Numbered from the stretch's first letter, positions 33,455-43,747 are shown. The stretch: 64,000 bases of DNA from UBA6224 sp963800205 (GCA_963800205.1 CAWCZQ010000005.1:448630-512629); one strand, 5' to 3'. Program-made: numbers and translations. The notes: a model not told the origin generated them from the letters alone.

Positions 33455-34228
33455 TTATGCTTTTTTAGGTGGCAGCGGCACAATCATACTGGTGCGGCGC
33501 TTGTATATCTGGTATTCGCCATCGCCTGCTCGGCGCTTTTCTATAGATGGCACGCCCGATACAAACAGCAACAGATAGGTCAGCGTCAGCGGTCCGGCCA
33601 GGCCTAACCAGCCCCAGCTTACCTGCAAAGCCATCAACCCTATCGCCCACCACTGCACCATTTCCCCAAAATAATTTGGGTGGCGGCTGTAGCGCCATAG
33701 GCCTAGGTTCATCACCTTTTTCTTGTTGCGCTTGTCAGCCAAAAACTCTCGTAGTTGCCGGTCGGCCATCGCCTCTATGCCAAAGCCTATAACCCACAGT
33801 GCCGCACCTACGACGCTCAACCAGCCGAGGTCAGGATGTTGATTGCCGCCAGCAGCTAGCGTTACCGGTAGGCTAATCACCAGCACTAATACTGCCTGCA
33901 AAACAAATATAGACACAAAAGCTCGCAACCAAAAATTGCCCCGCCACTTATCACTCAATTCTTTATAGCGGGGGTCTTCGCCGCTACTAAACACTCGACG
34001 CGCCAAATGGTTGGTGATCCGCGCCGCCCATATGCTCACCAGCACCGCTATCAGCAAGCTCCGCGCCGATGGTTGTTGCACTGCCACCAGCCACGCTACC
34101 AGCGCAAAACCACTGCCCCACGCTACATCTACCGTATTAAGCTGATTGCGCTTTTTGCCCACAGCAAACCATACCGTCATGTATATCAACAATGCAGCAA
34201 GATTAATCAATAGCAGCTTGAGGATCAT
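33455..34228 (-). CDS. DUF1295 / steroid 5-alpha-reductase-like membrane protein
   Basis: 257 residues and about six transmembrane helices. The family core is clear: NTVDVAWGSGFA near the start and GLWRYSRHPNYFGEMVQWW near the end. In this superfamily the RHPNYFGE segment contributes to NADPH and lipid substrate binding. The substrate is unknown. The start at 34228 is chosen because TACAAT (34235-34240), part of a TGCTACAAT extended -10, ends six bases upstream. Confidence 0.85.
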   Translation of the reverse strand: MILKLLLINLAALLIYMTVWFAVGKKRNQLNTVDVAWGSGFALVAWLVAVQQPSARSLLIAVLVSIWAARITNHLARRVFSSGEDPRYKELSDKWRGNFWLRAFVSIFVLQAVLVLVISLPVTLAAGGNQHPDLGWLSVVGAALWVIGFGIEAMADRQLREFLADKRNKKKVMNLGLWRYSRHPNYFGEMVQWWAIGLMALQVSWGWLGLAGPLTLTYLLLFVSGVPSIEKRRAGDGEYQIYKRRTSMIVPLPPKKA

Positions 34229-34307
34229 AACCGTATTGTAGCACTGGGCAAGAGCGGTTTCTTCATAATCACCGGTGGGTAGGAGATGGCAAAAAAGTAA
34301 AGTTGGC

Positions 34308-37034
34308 TTATCGCCGGCGTCGAGAAACACGCCAGTCGACTATATCTGCCACGCCAAACACCACCGCAATCGCAATTGCCCACCAGCCGGTATGGTCGGC
34401 GGTGGGCGCAATAGCTTTTGTATCGCTAGTGACTGCGGCTGCGGCGGTATGGCTACCTTTTACTTCTCCGCTCGTTTCAGTGCGCAATGATGTGGTACGC
34501 GAAGGAGTACTTTCCGCCAATGTTTGTGAGTGTTGCAGCTGCAACACTTGTGCCGTCGTAAAGTCAGATCGGTTCTGCGTATGGTTGACTGGTGCATCGG
34601 GCGAGTCTTTGTCATTTATCTCAGTTGTGGAAGTCGTCTTATTTTCTGGCTTGGCGCCGATTACTGGGTCGCAGGCATCGTCAATCCCATCCTCATCATA
34701 GTCAACGCCACTTGCCGGCAAAAACACACAAGCTTGATCAATATTATTGGTGCCATCGCCGTCAAAGTCATCGGCACTAGCGGCCACATACACTAATTTT
34801 TGCAGCTGGATTGGCTCATTACCAAAATCTTCGCCATACACATTAATGGCATGAAACCCTGCCGGCACATCATCTGGAATATGTACGGTGCCGTCAATAT
34901 TTCCTTCACTATCTGAAGTTATCGTACCAAGGCGTACCGGTTTTGAGTGCAGTTCCACGACGTAGTCCGTATTTGGTTGGAGATTATATTGCAGACTATC
35001 CGCCTGCACCGCTACGTCAGTGCCACGCACCAGCGTTCCATTGGTCAGGTCTCGAACCGTTTGCAGCTTTACCCAGTCGTCGGAGGGCTCGAGCCCCTTT
35101 AGCAAGGGCATGTCATTTGTTATTTCTGGAGGAAGCACAGTGTCGTCTGCATGAGGCATAAGTTGCGTCAGCTCGTTCGTTTGTGCAAGTACAGCCTTTT
35201 CTATCAGTCTATGGCCCAGCTGATTTGGGTGATAGCTTCCCTTATCTATCGGGCCGAGTTGCCAGTTAATGTACGGCACATAAAAACCTTTGTCATTACC
35301 AACAGTTAACCCGTTCACCGCTATGCTGCTATCAGATGCCTCGCACAGTCGATGCCCGATAAGTGCATCTTGTATGTCTACATAGCGAGCGCCAACGCTA
35401 GTTGCTGCCGCCTCTATGGTTTGGTTAAGGTACGAAATTAACTGATTCGAGAATTTAATTTCGTTGTTACTCAGATGTACATTAAGGCCACAATCTCCAT
35501 CATTCTTTGCAACCGAGGGATAGCCGACGACATAGAGATTTTCGACGCCGTCGCCATATATAGCATTATATGTGTTTTTCAATTCCTGAAATAAGTTTTG
35601 TATCTCCTCAATCTTTTGCAGCCGGTCTTCGTAGGAGCTGTAACAATCCCCGGCCTCAACGCATGATTTTACAATGTCAGCGAACCCGACATTATTTCCA
35701 CCAGCCGACAGTATTACCGCCCGAGGAGAATAAGAATGAGTAAAATTTTGTTGTTGAGCAACTCCTGGTGTATACCTAAGCAAAATATGTGCTAACTTCG
35801 GGTTTCTGTTACGTAATTCAATGTGAATTTTTGTTTGCCCCGTATATTTATCACTTAGTCCTTTAAGATCTTCCGTAATAGCTCCAGAACAAGCAACGCT
35901 ATTGTAACTATCGTAGAATTTGGCGCCGATTAGTATAGGGTAAGAGGTATCGGATAGATGGCATTTATTATCGCTCGTATCCGTACCAGGTCGATAGTCT
36001 TGAGTACCCTCCCCGGAAATATACGAATCACCCATTCCAAGCAGTAACAATTTATGCAGCTGTGCTCCCGGAGCCGTTATATACACATTCTTAAAGCTAG
36101 CACTTGCACCACTTCCGCTTTGAATGTCTATTGAAAAATTATCATCATCTATAAAGCGTGGGTTACCCAGAATTGTTGTATTTTCCGGTAGATCAACATG
36201 CTGCCGAGACAGGCTATTAGCGTCCCAGATTGTTCTGGCACCACATCCTTCATACATTGGACTTTCATTTATTCCAAAGCTCTTCACTTCACATGTTTCG
36301 ACGCCATAGATTTGCATAGTATCCGTACTCGCAGCCACTATATGTTTGCCACTGTTGCTAATAGCAAAGTAGACTGGCTTATTCCATCTAACACTGCTTG
36401 GCGAAGGAGCAACCGGAACTATGTGCTTAAATTCTCTATCAATCCGCATTAGCCCTTTATTGGGCACGTCAAACACCATCCATTCACCATTGCTGGAGAT
36501 TGCTAGCGGAGGCCCGGAAGTTTTTAGCAGCTCGCCGGTGTCATACTTTAGTGCATCATCTAAAGCAACATTTAGCTCATACTGAATTCGTATAGGAAGT
36601 CCTGAATAATAATGTTTTTCTAGGTTGCTTTTATTAAGATGGGTGTACTTTTTGACATATGCTCCCCACCCCGTTGCATACGTAACTTCTAGGTAACTAT
36701 CCGTACCAGAAATCGGATATATAATACCTTCGCCATTCGAGTCCGTTAACGGGTACAGATGTCCATCGACGAGAATTTTACTGTCATAGCTAATAGCACC
36801 GAGACTCGTCTGTGTTAAGCAGGATGTTTGCGTACCGTCTGCCGATGACCAGAATGAGCATTTGTATCGGTGCGCTTCTGGGCGTTGCGTATACGTCAGC
36901 CCAGGAGTAATTGCTGGAGCACTACCATTAAACCAGTCGGCTTGAGCAGCCTTGCTCAGCGACGAGAGGGTAATAACGCAAGCTAATATCAGGAATACTG
37001 ACAGCCACAGTCTGTTAGTACATTTATAAAACAT
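34308..37034 (-). CDS. large surface-anchored SGNH-family hydrolase
   Basis: 908 residues. A signal peptide (about 1-32) precedes a 270-residue part with repeated SSNGEWMVFD and SNSGKHIVAA motifs suggestive of a beta-propeller. The SGNH/GDSL hydrolase follows: GMGDSYISGEG with Ser337, GGNN at 445-448 and SYHPNQLGH with His602. Then come an Ig-like domain (about 700-770), two Asp-rich calcium-binding repeats (DFDGDGTNNIDQAC, DYDEDGIDDACDP), a Thr/Ser linker and a C-terminal helix with RRRR anchor. Likely an exported esterase/lipase or polysaccharide deacetylase. The ATG at 37034 has AGG five bases upstream; TATAAT at 37057-37062. The gene is more AT-rich than its neighbours. Confidence 0.85.
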   Translation of the reverse strand: MFYKCTNRLWLSVFLILACVITLSSLSKAAQADWFNGSAPAITPGLTYTQRPEAHRYKCSFWSSADGTQTSCLTQTSLGAISYDSKILVDGHLYPLTDSNGEGIIYPISGTDSYLEVTYATGWGAYVKKYTHLNKSNLEKHYYSGLPIRIQYELNVALDDALKYDTGELLKTSGPPLAISSNGEWMVFDVPNKGLMRIDREFKHIVPVAPSPSSVRWNKPVYFAISNSGKHIVAASTDTMQIYGVETCEVKSFGINESPMYEGCGARTIWDANSLSRQHVDLPENTTILGNPRFIDDDNFSIDIQSGSGASASFKNVYITAPGAQLHKLLLLGMGDSYISGEGTQDYRPGTDTSDNKCHLSDTSYPILIGAKFYDSYNSVACSGAITEDLKGLSDKYTGQTKIHIELRNRNPKLAHILLRYTPGVAQQQNFTHSYSPRAVILSAGGNNVGFADIVKSCVEAGDCYSSYEDRLQKIEEIQNLFQELKNTYNAIYGDGVENLYVVGYPSVAKNDGDCGLNVHLSNNEIKFSNQLISYLNQTIEAAATSVGARYVDIQDALIGHRLCEASDSSIAVNGLTVGNDKGFYVPYINWQLGPIDKGSYHPNQLGHRLIEKAVLAQTNELTQLMPHADDTVLPPEITNDMPLLKGLEPSDDWVKLQTVRDLTNGTLVRGTDVAVQADSLQYNLQPNTDYVVELHSKPVRLGTITSDSEGNIDGTVHIPDDVPAGFHAINVYGEDFGNEPIQLQKLVYVAASADDFDGDGTNNIDQACVFLPASGVDYDEDGIDDACDPVIGAKPENKTTSTTEINDKDSPDAPVNHTQNRSDFTTAQVLQLQHSQTLAESTPSRTTSLRTETSGEVKGSHTAAAAVTSDTKAIAPTADHTGWWAIAIAVVFGVADIVDWRVSRRRR

Positions 37035-37238
37035 AGTCACCTACTTGAGGGCTTATATTATACTATGTTGGACAAATATACAAATTAACATCATAGCGTA
37101 AATATCGCTGTTTTCTTCTCCCCTTCGCTAGCCAGTATTTACAGACCTATATTGTTAGTTTTTTAGTACTTTGTATCCAGGGGGAAGTATTCGCTCTGGT
37201 CGCCACCTTCACAGGAGAGACTAACGGATAATCTCAAC

Positions 37239-37859
37239 TTACCTACATAATTTTTTTGATTGATAGCTTTGAGGATTTAACTCATGGTCTAGAATCTCGA
37301 TATTCATATCCGTAGAGCAGTCTTTAATGCTGGGTAGATCAAATGAGGAGAGGTTTAATTCTTCTTTACCGGGTAGAGGAGAACTGTAGGGTTTATACCC
37401 CTTTATGCGAGAACTACTGGCTATTTGCTTGTCTATATTTTTTGAGAATGTAATTGCATCTGCCTCAGAGTCTAGAACATAGGAAAAACTCCTGGTTATG
37501 AAGCAAGCTAGAGGTCCTTTTTCGTACTTAATGCTGCTGCGGTGGCAGTAGGGCTTAAATTCGGTTTTGTCTGGCTTGCCTACGTCGGCGACAATTTCTT
37601 CGTACAAATTATTGAGCTCTTGCGTCGCATGATTGTATTGGTTCCGTTCTATAGCGACGCGGACGGTATGAGCCGTAAACCACACGCCAAACCACACAGC
37701 CAAAAAGACGGCGAATACGAATAGTTTTTTATGTTTTACTTGTTTAGGAATAAACTTTGAAATTAGCAACGCAATAGGATTCAAAACATCCATAATAATA
37801 GGTTGTTTCGATTTATGTGCTTTCTTTTTGCTTCCAAGCCGCTTATTCTTTTTTGCCAT
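37239..37859 (-). CDS. hypothetical single-pass membrane protein
   Basis: 206 residues, very basic start (KKNKRLGSKKKAHKSK), one membrane helix (about 46-66), then an exported region with four Cys (YCHRS, LACFI, DCSTD, KLCR) that could form disulfides. TATAAT (37866-37871) ends six bases before the ATG. Lies upstream of the SGNH hydrolase on the same strand; the 200 bases between them hold no other gene. Function unknown. Confidence 0.7.
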   Translation of the reverse strand: MAKKNKRLGSKKKAHKSKQPIIMDVLNPIALLISKFIPKQVKHKKLFVFAVFLAVWFGVWFTAHTVRVAIERNQYNHATQELNNLYEEIVADVGKPDKTEFKPYCHRSSIKYEKGPLACFITRSFSYVLDSEADAITFSKNIDKQIASSSRIKGYKPYSSPLPGKEELNLSSFDLPSIKDCSTDMNIEILDHELNPQSYQSKKLCR

Positions 37860-37972
37860 GAGCGCATTATAACTATTTTTTGCGCTAAAGTAGAATCGCG
37901 CTCGATATACCGTAGCTCAGAGGGTGTAACCTCATTGAATACATCCCCTCAGTGGTGTATTATCCCGTAGCT

Positions 37973-38749
37973 ATGTCTGTGGAACGATTAGATGATGAAT
38001 TTTATATGCGCCCGTTAGAAAACACGAGTTACGAGGGCACGCACTTTGCCCATGACGCCCGGCGTTACGCTCGCTTAGGCGAAATGATGCTGGCAAAAGA
38101 AGTCGTGCTCGATACCCCGCCCGAAAATAGTGAATTTACGGGTATGATTATGCGCAACCCCCTGTCGGGGCGCCATGCGTTTGTACATGAACTAGCCGAA
38201 GCCGGCATGAAGATATCGCTCACTCGCATTACCGACCAGCCGACGTCGTACGTCTTTGATGATAGAACCAATTTGCTCGTGCACGCACACGACGATGACT
38301 CATGGATGCTCGAAGAAGCCCTGGGCGGCAAGTGGCGAAGTGGCGTGGTAAACCTGCGCTTTTTATCCCAGATTAGTTCGCTTGGGATTTCGCTGACCGA
38401 CCTGCGCGAAGACGAGTTGCCACTGCCAAAAGGCTTGGTGAGTCTTCGTGTATTTTTGCAAGATGGTCGCCATGGGCTACCTGACGCTGAAATAAAAGAT
38501 ACATACATCGAGCGGGGATTTATGAACAGTGTATTACTGGGAGCCGACCGCATTATGAGCCCGCGCAGCTTACGAGAGCAACGAGTGAACGATGAACTCG
38601 TCGAGGCGTACGAAGAACTGCGCGAGCAAGGCCGGCGCCCCTTTGATGGCGAAGCGCTGTACGGCATGGCGAGCATGGCTGTCCGTGACTTTTTGGAGAC
38701 AAACCCTGATATAGCCAGTGAACTAGCGCAACGGAAAACCGCAAAATAA
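37973..38749 (+). CDS. hypothetical soluble protein
   Basis: 258 residues from the ATG at 37973, no signal or membrane segment, rich in charged residues. No motif is recognised. A TATTAT box lies nine bases upstream. It ends two bases before alkA, so the two are one operon, which hints at a DNA-repair or nucleotide-related role but does not show it. Confidence 0.65.
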   Translation: MSVERLDDEFYMRPLENTSYEGTHFAHDARRYARLGEMMLAKEVVLDTPPENSEFTGMIMRNPLSGRHAFVHELAEAGMKISLTRITDQPTSYVFDDRTNLLVHAHDDDSWMLEEALGGKWRSGVVNLRFLSQISSLGISLTDLREDELPLPKGLVSLRVFLQDGRHGLPDAEIKDTYIERGFMNSVLLGADRIMSPRSLREQRVNDELVEAYEELREQGRRPFDGEALYGMASMAVRDFLETNPDIASELAQRKTAK

Positions 38750-38751
38750 CT

Positions 38752-39387
38752 ATGCTCATTACCGATGCTGTAGCCGAAACTGCGGCCAACCATCTTACGC
38801 GGCACGACCCGCGTCTAGCCAGCGTAATAGCAACGACCCAGCGCTGCACCATCCGGCCGCACAAAAATTATTACCAAGAACTGGTGGACAGCATCATCAG
38901 CCAGCAACTCAGTGTTAAAGCGGCGCGGGCTATCGAAAACCGCTTTCGTGACATGTTTGGCGGCAGCTTTCCAAACCCCGAGCAAATCCTGACAAAGGAC
39001 GTCGAGCAGCTCCGTGCCATTGGTTTTTCTCGCGCCAAAGCAACCTATGTCCGCGACCTCGCCCAGCATATTCTGGACGGCAGAGTACTATTCGATCATT
39101 TTGATGAACTAAGTAACGAGGAGATCGTTGCCGAACTAACCGCCGTCAAAGGTATTGGCGAGTGGACTGCCCACATGTTTTTGATGTTTTGCATGGGGCG
39201 CAGCGACGTGTTGCCAGTCGGTGATTTAGGCATTAAAAATGCCGTGCGCACCCTGTATGGTCTCGATTCCAGCCCAAATGCGTATGACATTCATCACATA
39301 TCAGTCAAAAACAAGTGGGCGCCATATCAATCAATTGCCGCCTGGTACCTCTGGCAGAGCCTAGACAACACCCCAGTAACGTTGTAA
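38752..39387 (+). CDS. DNA-3-methyladenine glycosylase II (AlkA family)
   Basis: 211 residues of the HhH-GPD superfamily. SIISQQLSVKAA opens the helical core, the hairpin AVKGIGEWTAHMFLMF is at about 131-146 and the catalytic Asp158 lies in LPVGDLGI. It removes alkylated purines. It is shorter than E. coli AlkA because the N-terminal beta domain is missing, as in many compact bacterial forms. Begins two bases after the preceding gene. Confidence 0.93.
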   Translation: MLITDAVAETAANHLTRHDPRLASVIATTQRCTIRPHKNYYQELVDSIISQQLSVKAARAIENRFRDMFGGSFPNPEQILTKDVEQLRAIGFSRAKATYVRDLAQHILDGRVLFDHFDELSNEEIVAELTAVKGIGEWTAHMFLMFCMGRSDVLPVGDLGIKNAVRTLYGLDSSPNAYDIHHISVKNKWAPYQSIAAWYLWQSLDNTPVTL

Positions 39388-39534
39388 TAAGTATTGATTT
39401 ATATCACTGTTGTATTGGGGTTCGATTGCTAGAGTTATTGCACGAGACCTCACATTCACTACACAAACATAAAAACATTACCCTAAAAGCTAAAACTAAG
39501 TCTCGGCAAAACATCACTTAACTGGAGACGGACT

Positions 39535-39717
39535 ATGGTACAGAAGCCTAACAGGCCTCCCGCGTCCAAACCCAGGCGTACGGTAACAGCTACTCGTAAG
39601 AGCAAGCGGCTTATGATACAGCGCTTGCGAGAAATCGATCGGCTGAGTCGCAAAGAGTTAGATAATCTTATGAATGACACCGAACGCCTGAAACGGACGC
39701 TACACGGCTCAAATTAA
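39535..39717 (+). CDS. small basic protein
   Basis: 60 residues, extremely Arg/Lys rich (PRRTVTATRKSKRLMIQRL) with a helical C-terminal half. GGAG lies seven bases before the ATG. Probably binds nucleic acid. The intergenic stretches on both sides (about 145 and 105 bases) hold no other feature. Confidence 0.6.
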   Translation: MVQKPNRPPASKPRRTVTATRKSKRLMIQRLREIDRLSRKELDNLMNDTERLKRTLHGSN

Positions 39718-39822
39718 ACACACTCAAACTTTCTCGATTTATCAGTACTCTTCTCTTATTTTGTTCCATTTTTATTCACTCTATTCAACCTTCCAAGACC
39801 TTCGACAACAAAAATATGCTAC

Positions 39823-40509
39823 TTACGGCATAACGTACAGGTACATAAATAAGTAGTGGCACAGCGCGGCGGCCACTACAATAATGTGCCAAATCTCATG
39901 AAAGCCAAATTTGCCCGGCCACGGATTGGGGCGTTCGACAATAAACAACACAAAACCGCCACTGTATAGCAAGCCGCCGGCGGCTAGCAAGGCCATGGCG
40001 CTCGCTGGCAGCTGCGTCCCCGCCACCGCTACCAAGATCGCTGGTATCCACCCCAGCACAATAAATAACGTATTGGTCATGTACTTGGGCAGGTTATGAA
40101 AGACGGCGCGCAGCGTTATGCCAAGCGCAATCAAGGCCCACACCACACCCAACACCGACCAGCCCAGTGGGGTTCTGTACTGAACCAGTACGATGGGCGT
40201 CACCGTACCGCCAATGAGCGCAAAAATTGCCAAATAATCAAATGTGCGCAACAGCCGATTGGTTCGCTCGCTTAGGTTAAGCCCATGATGCAGCGTGCTA
40301 AAAGTAAACAAACTCAACAAGCCAATGGCGTACACCGAAAAGCCGACAATCGCCCAGATGTTGCCTGCCGTGGCCGCACTGACCAACAGTAGCGTGCTGC
40401 CAAGCAGCGCAAAACAACCAGCCGCCAAATGAGAAATAGTATTGATTACCTCATCGGTAACGTGCACACTCCCATCGCGGCTCAGCTGTGGAAGTGAATC
40501 TTGTTGCAT
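39823..40509 (-). CDS. hemolysin III / PAQR family membrane protein
   Basis: 228 residues, seven transmembrane helices. The metal-binding motifs of the CREST superfamily are present: FSTLHHG, DYLAIFALIGGT and FHEIWHIIVVAAALCHY. These proteins are thought to be membrane hydrolases or lipid regulators rather than toxins. Its start lies one base after the RND pump stop, so it is the last gene of rhodanese-RND-HlyIII. Confidence 0.92.
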   Translation of the reverse strand: MQQDSLPQLSRDGSVHVTDEVINTISHLAAGCFALLGSTLLLVSAATAGNIWAIVGFSVYAIGLLSLFTFSTLHHGLNLSERTNRLLRTFDYLAIFALIGGTVTPIVLVQYRTPLGWSVLGVVWALIALGITLRAVFHNLPKYMTNTLFIVLGWIPAILVAVAGTQLPASAMALLAAGGLLYSGGFVLFIVERPNPWPGKFGFHEIWHIIVVAAALCHYLFMYLYVMP

Positions 40510-40510
40510 A

Positions 40511-43366
40511 TCAGGCCCGTCGTTTTTTAGTCTGTTGCCACCACCACGCGATGTTCAGCACCACGGCAGCAATGAGTACTACGATGCCAGAGTTACTCAG
40601 TGTCCATAGACCACCTAGTAGTAGTGCGTTGATAAACGCCCACAGCAAAAAGGTCCGTCGCCGTACGCGCCAGCGGACAAATTCGGCGCCCAGGTAATAG
40701 TACGGAAAGACCGTCAGGACCAAGAACGTACTCGAAGCCAACCCAAAGATTAGCACCACGGCCAAGCCCTGCCAGAACGGACTGGTCACGGCCAGTGGTA
40801 TCAACGACACGATGGCGGTCAGGCTGGTGGCGATTAGCGGACGGAACCGTTCGCCCAGCGCTGCCACTGCCGCATCTATCGGCGCCATGCCGCTGCGCCG
40901 AGCTTGGTTGGCGTAGTCGGTCAGCAAAATCGTGTTCTTAATACTGAGCCCGATTAGCGCAAAGAAGCCGAGCATGGCAAAGAAGCTAATGGCGTTATCA
41001 GTCAGGTACAGCCCCAGCGCAATACCAAACATGCTAAACGGAATCGCCATAAATATGAGCAATGGCTGCAGTAACGATCGGAACTGCAACGCCAGTAACA
41101 GATAGATAGCTAAGAGGAGTATCGGGAAGGCGAGCGCAAGTGTCTTAAATGATTCTTGATTCTCCTGCTCTTCGCCAATGTCAAAGGTCACATCATTTGG
41201 CTTGAGGTTGTAGGTGGCGAGCTTTTTGGCGGTAAATTTATCTTCGACCGCCTGCTGGGCCAACGTGGTTAGCGTGGTCGTGTCGGTGCCGTCAAATTTG
41301 GCATTCACCCCAATCACCGGCTTACCATCTACCCGATGATACACACCAGTATTTTCAACCGCAGCCTCGGTGATTTTGGCGACTTCACCACTCGGCCGTT
41401 CCAATGACCGCCCCTGCAAGAACATGGCCATGTCGGCGGCGAGCTTTTCGGCATCGGGGCGGTCGGTCGCATTGATATTGACCGTAAAGCCACCAGCTGG
41501 TGGGCCAACACCCAGCTGATACACGTCGACCTTGGCAGCACCAAAGTTTTCGAAGCTCTTGGTCAGCTTATCGACAAGTTGCGGCGAAGCAACATCGCGC
41601 TCTGTATAGGGTGTGATGTTAACGTAAAGTGTGGCAGTTTGTGCGGTTGCCAGGCCGTAGTACGACGCGTCTTCAAAATACTTGCCCAAGACTTTGGTGG
41701 TCCGCTGATCGGCCTGCACGGCAATGTCACGGGCTCTCTCTATGGTGGTGCCGTTCGGGAATGTCAGGTTTACCGCCAGCTGATTGGCGTCTTTGGTAGA
41801 CGGGAAAATATTAAAGGCGACTTTGGTAAAGACAAAGCCAGCCGCCACCACAAACAACACACCAATAAGCACGGCGGCGATACCCACGGACCATTCGCGT
41901 TTGCGATGGTGCTGCGCCCACAGCATTGGTTTGCCAAGGAATGTGGCGATCTTGCGCTCCACACCGGCGGCAATTTCACGCACGTTGCCGCTATTACCCA
42001 TTTGTTTTTTGCCCAGCAACAAAAAGCGAGCAAAAAACGGAATAAATATCAGGGCCACCAATAGGCTGATGAGCAATGCCGAAATTATCGTGATTGGGAT
42101 AGCTCGGATAAAGCTGCCCAAGATTCCACCCACAAACAACAGCGGTGCAAAACTCAGCGCAGCTGTGAGTGTAGCCGCCACCATGGCGCGGCTAATCTTG
42201 CGGGTCGCTTCGGCGATAACCCGTTTGGCTTCTTTCTCGCGTTTGCGGCTGGCATCAATAGCCTCCACCATAATGATGGTGTCATCCACTATCAGCGATA
42301 GTCCGAGAATGATTGCAAATAAGGTAATAACGTTGAGCGAATAGCCGATGAGGTAGAGGATGCCGATGGTTGTGGCAATAACGGTCAACATAGAAATAAC
42401 GGTAATGATCGAGGCGCGTACCGCAATCACGATGGAGCCAATAATAAGCACAGCCAGTAGGCCCTCTAGCAGCACCCGTTGCAGCTCGGATATACTCTCT
42501 TTGATAGCCGGCGCGTTGCTAGCACTGACGACCGCTTCGTAATCGGCAAAAGCGGATTGTTTCTGGAGGTCTTGCAGGTCCTGGCTGATTTCTTTGTCGA
42601 GCTTAATGGCATCCGAGCCATCAACTCCGGTTACGCCAATGACGACCGACTGATGGAAACGAGTAGTGGAGCCGACTCGCTCACCGTAGCGGTCGAAGGT
42701 ACGCTGCACTTGGATATCTTGGCCAGTGAGCGGATTAGTTATTTCACTAAACGGATCCAGCACAAAATAGGTTTTGACCTGTTGTTTTGACTGTTTATTA
42801 AGATAGTTTGCGGCCGCTTTAGCCTTGGCGGTCAGCTCTTGCAACGTATTGCTGCGTGGCCCGTACATTGCGACGGTGGCATCAATTTTCTTGGTCGCAC
42901 CACCGGTTATACCAAAGTATGGTGCGCTATAGGTTAGCTCTGCTCCCTTTGGTAAGTCGGCCGTTTGCTGGACAGCTTTTTTGAGCTGGTCCTTGGCCTT
43001 TTGGGAACTGACATTTTCGTTGTACTGCACGATGGCCGTAAAGAAATTGCCTTCGCTATTCGTCTGGACCGACGTAGCTCCTTCTTGTTGAAGTGCTGTC
43101 TTAGAAATTGGCGCTGCCAAATCTTTGTCGACGGTGGCGGGATTATTCACCGCATAGCTACCATTGACGATAACGATCGGTATATCGATGCTGGGGAAAC
43201 CTTCACGCTTAAGCAAGGTAGTGTAGCTCAGTACACCAAACAGCGTGACGATAAGCCACAATATAGCGGTAGTCCGGCTGCGCTTAAAGAAGGCCATACT
43301 CAGGCGTGGCAGGAGCTTATCGGTCGGTTTTGTGGCAGCAGGCGTAGACTTCGGTTTTTTCGGCAT
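40511..43366 (-). CDS. RND-family efflux transporter (AcrB/HAE1-like)
   Basis: 951 residues: 12 helices in the 1+5+1+5 arrangement with two large periplasmic-type domains. The second half contains the conserved AMPFSMFG-like segment AIPFSMFGIALG and a GLSIKNTILLTDYANQ stretch of helix 10. The first half has DDTIIMVEA, corresponding to the proton-relay helix (helix 4). It is about 90 residues shorter than AcrB. No membrane-fusion or outer-membrane partner lies nearby, as expected for a cell with a single membrane. Confidence 0.93.
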   Translation of the reverse strand: MPKKPKSTPAATKPTDKLLPRLSMAFFKRSRTTAILWLIVTLFGVLSYTTLLKREGFPSIDIPIVIVNGSYAVNNPATVDKDLAAPISKTALQQEGATSVQTNSEGNFFTAIVQYNENVSSQKAKDQLKKAVQQTADLPKGAELTYSAPYFGITGGATKKIDATVAMYGPRSNTLQELTAKAKAAANYLNKQSKQQVKTYFVLDPFSEITNPLTGQDIQVQRTFDRYGERVGSTTRFHQSVVIGVTGVDGSDAIKLDKEISQDLQDLQKQSAFADYEAVVSASNAPAIKESISELQRVLLEGLLAVLIIGSIVIAVRASIITVISMLTVIATTIGILYLIGYSLNVITLFAIILGLSLIVDDTIIMVEAIDASRKREKEAKRVIAEATRKISRAMVAATLTAALSFAPLLFVGGILGSFIRAIPITIISALLISLLVALIFIPFFARFLLLGKKQMGNSGNVREIAAGVERKIATFLGKPMLWAQHHRKREWSVGIAAVLIGVLFVVAAGFVFTKVAFNIFPSTKDANQLAVNLTFPNGTTIERARDIAVQADQRTTKVLGKYFEDASYYGLATAQTATLYVNITPYTERDVASPQLVDKLTKSFENFGAAKVDVYQLGVGPPAGGFTVNINATDRPDAEKLAADMAMFLQGRSLERPSGEVAKITEAAVENTGVYHRVDGKPVIGVNAKFDGTDTTTLTTLAQQAVEDKFTAKKLATYNLKPNDVTFDIGEEQENQESFKTLALAFPILLLAIYLLLALQFRSLLQPLLIFMAIPFSMFGIALGLYLTDNAISFFAMLGFFALIGLSIKNTILLTDYANQARRSGMAPIDAAVAALGERFRPLIATSLTAIVSLIPLAVTSPFWQGLAVVLIFGLASSTFLVLTVFPYYYLGAEFVRWRVRRRTFLLWAFINALLLGGLWTLSNSGIVVLIAAVVLNIAWWWQQTKKRRA

Positions 43367-43422
43367 ATTCTCTCTTATCGTTTTAGATTAGGGGATTTGC
43401 CTGTTATTATACCCGGTTTTGT

Positions 43423-43680
43423 CTATCTGACGATGGAATTTCCTCGCATTGCCATGTGGGTCAGGCCGCCGCCGCTCTCCACCTTGGTAAAGCCATGTTG
43501 GCGCAGGATATGCGCCGCGGTGTTAGCGCGAGCGCCGCTGCGACAATACAGCACCAGTTCTTCATCTTTTGGGACGTCTGGGAGTTCGCCAGCTACTAGC
43601 CGCTCCACATCGAACCACAGGGCGCCCTTTACGTGGGATTGCTTAAATTCTGCTTTAGATCGAACATCAATTATTTTCAT
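43423..43680 (-). CDS. rhodanese-like domain protein
   Basis: 85-residue single-domain rhodanese. Active-site loop CRSGAR with the persulfide Cys, preceded by the DVRSKAEFKQSHVKGA motif. It carries sulfane sulfur for thiolation or detoxification. TACTAT (43687-43692) ends six bases before the ATG. First gene of the operon with the RND pump. Confidence 0.93.
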   Translation of the reverse strand: MKIIDVRSKAEFKQSHVKGALWFDVERLVAGELPDVPKDEELVLYCRSGARANTAAHILRQHGFTKVESGGGLTHMAMRGNSIVR

Positions 43681-43710
43681 ACTCCCATAGTAACAGAATC
43701 ATTGTTTTTT

Positions 43711-43730
43711 CCATATGGTTTTTTATATGG
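43711..43730 (+). promoter_or_regulatory. palindrome upstream of the AbrB-like gene
   Basis: CCATAT, eight bases, ATATGG, located over the -35 region of the adjacent promoter. A plausible autoregulatory operator for the AbrB-like protein. Confidence 0.4.
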
Positions 43731-43741
43731 ATTTTTGATGG

Positions 43742-43747
43742 TACAGT
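43742..43747 (+). promoter_or_regulatory. extended -10 of the AbrB-like gene
   Basis: TGGTACAGT ends six bases before the ATG at 43754, predicting a leaderless transcript. Confidence 0.5.
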
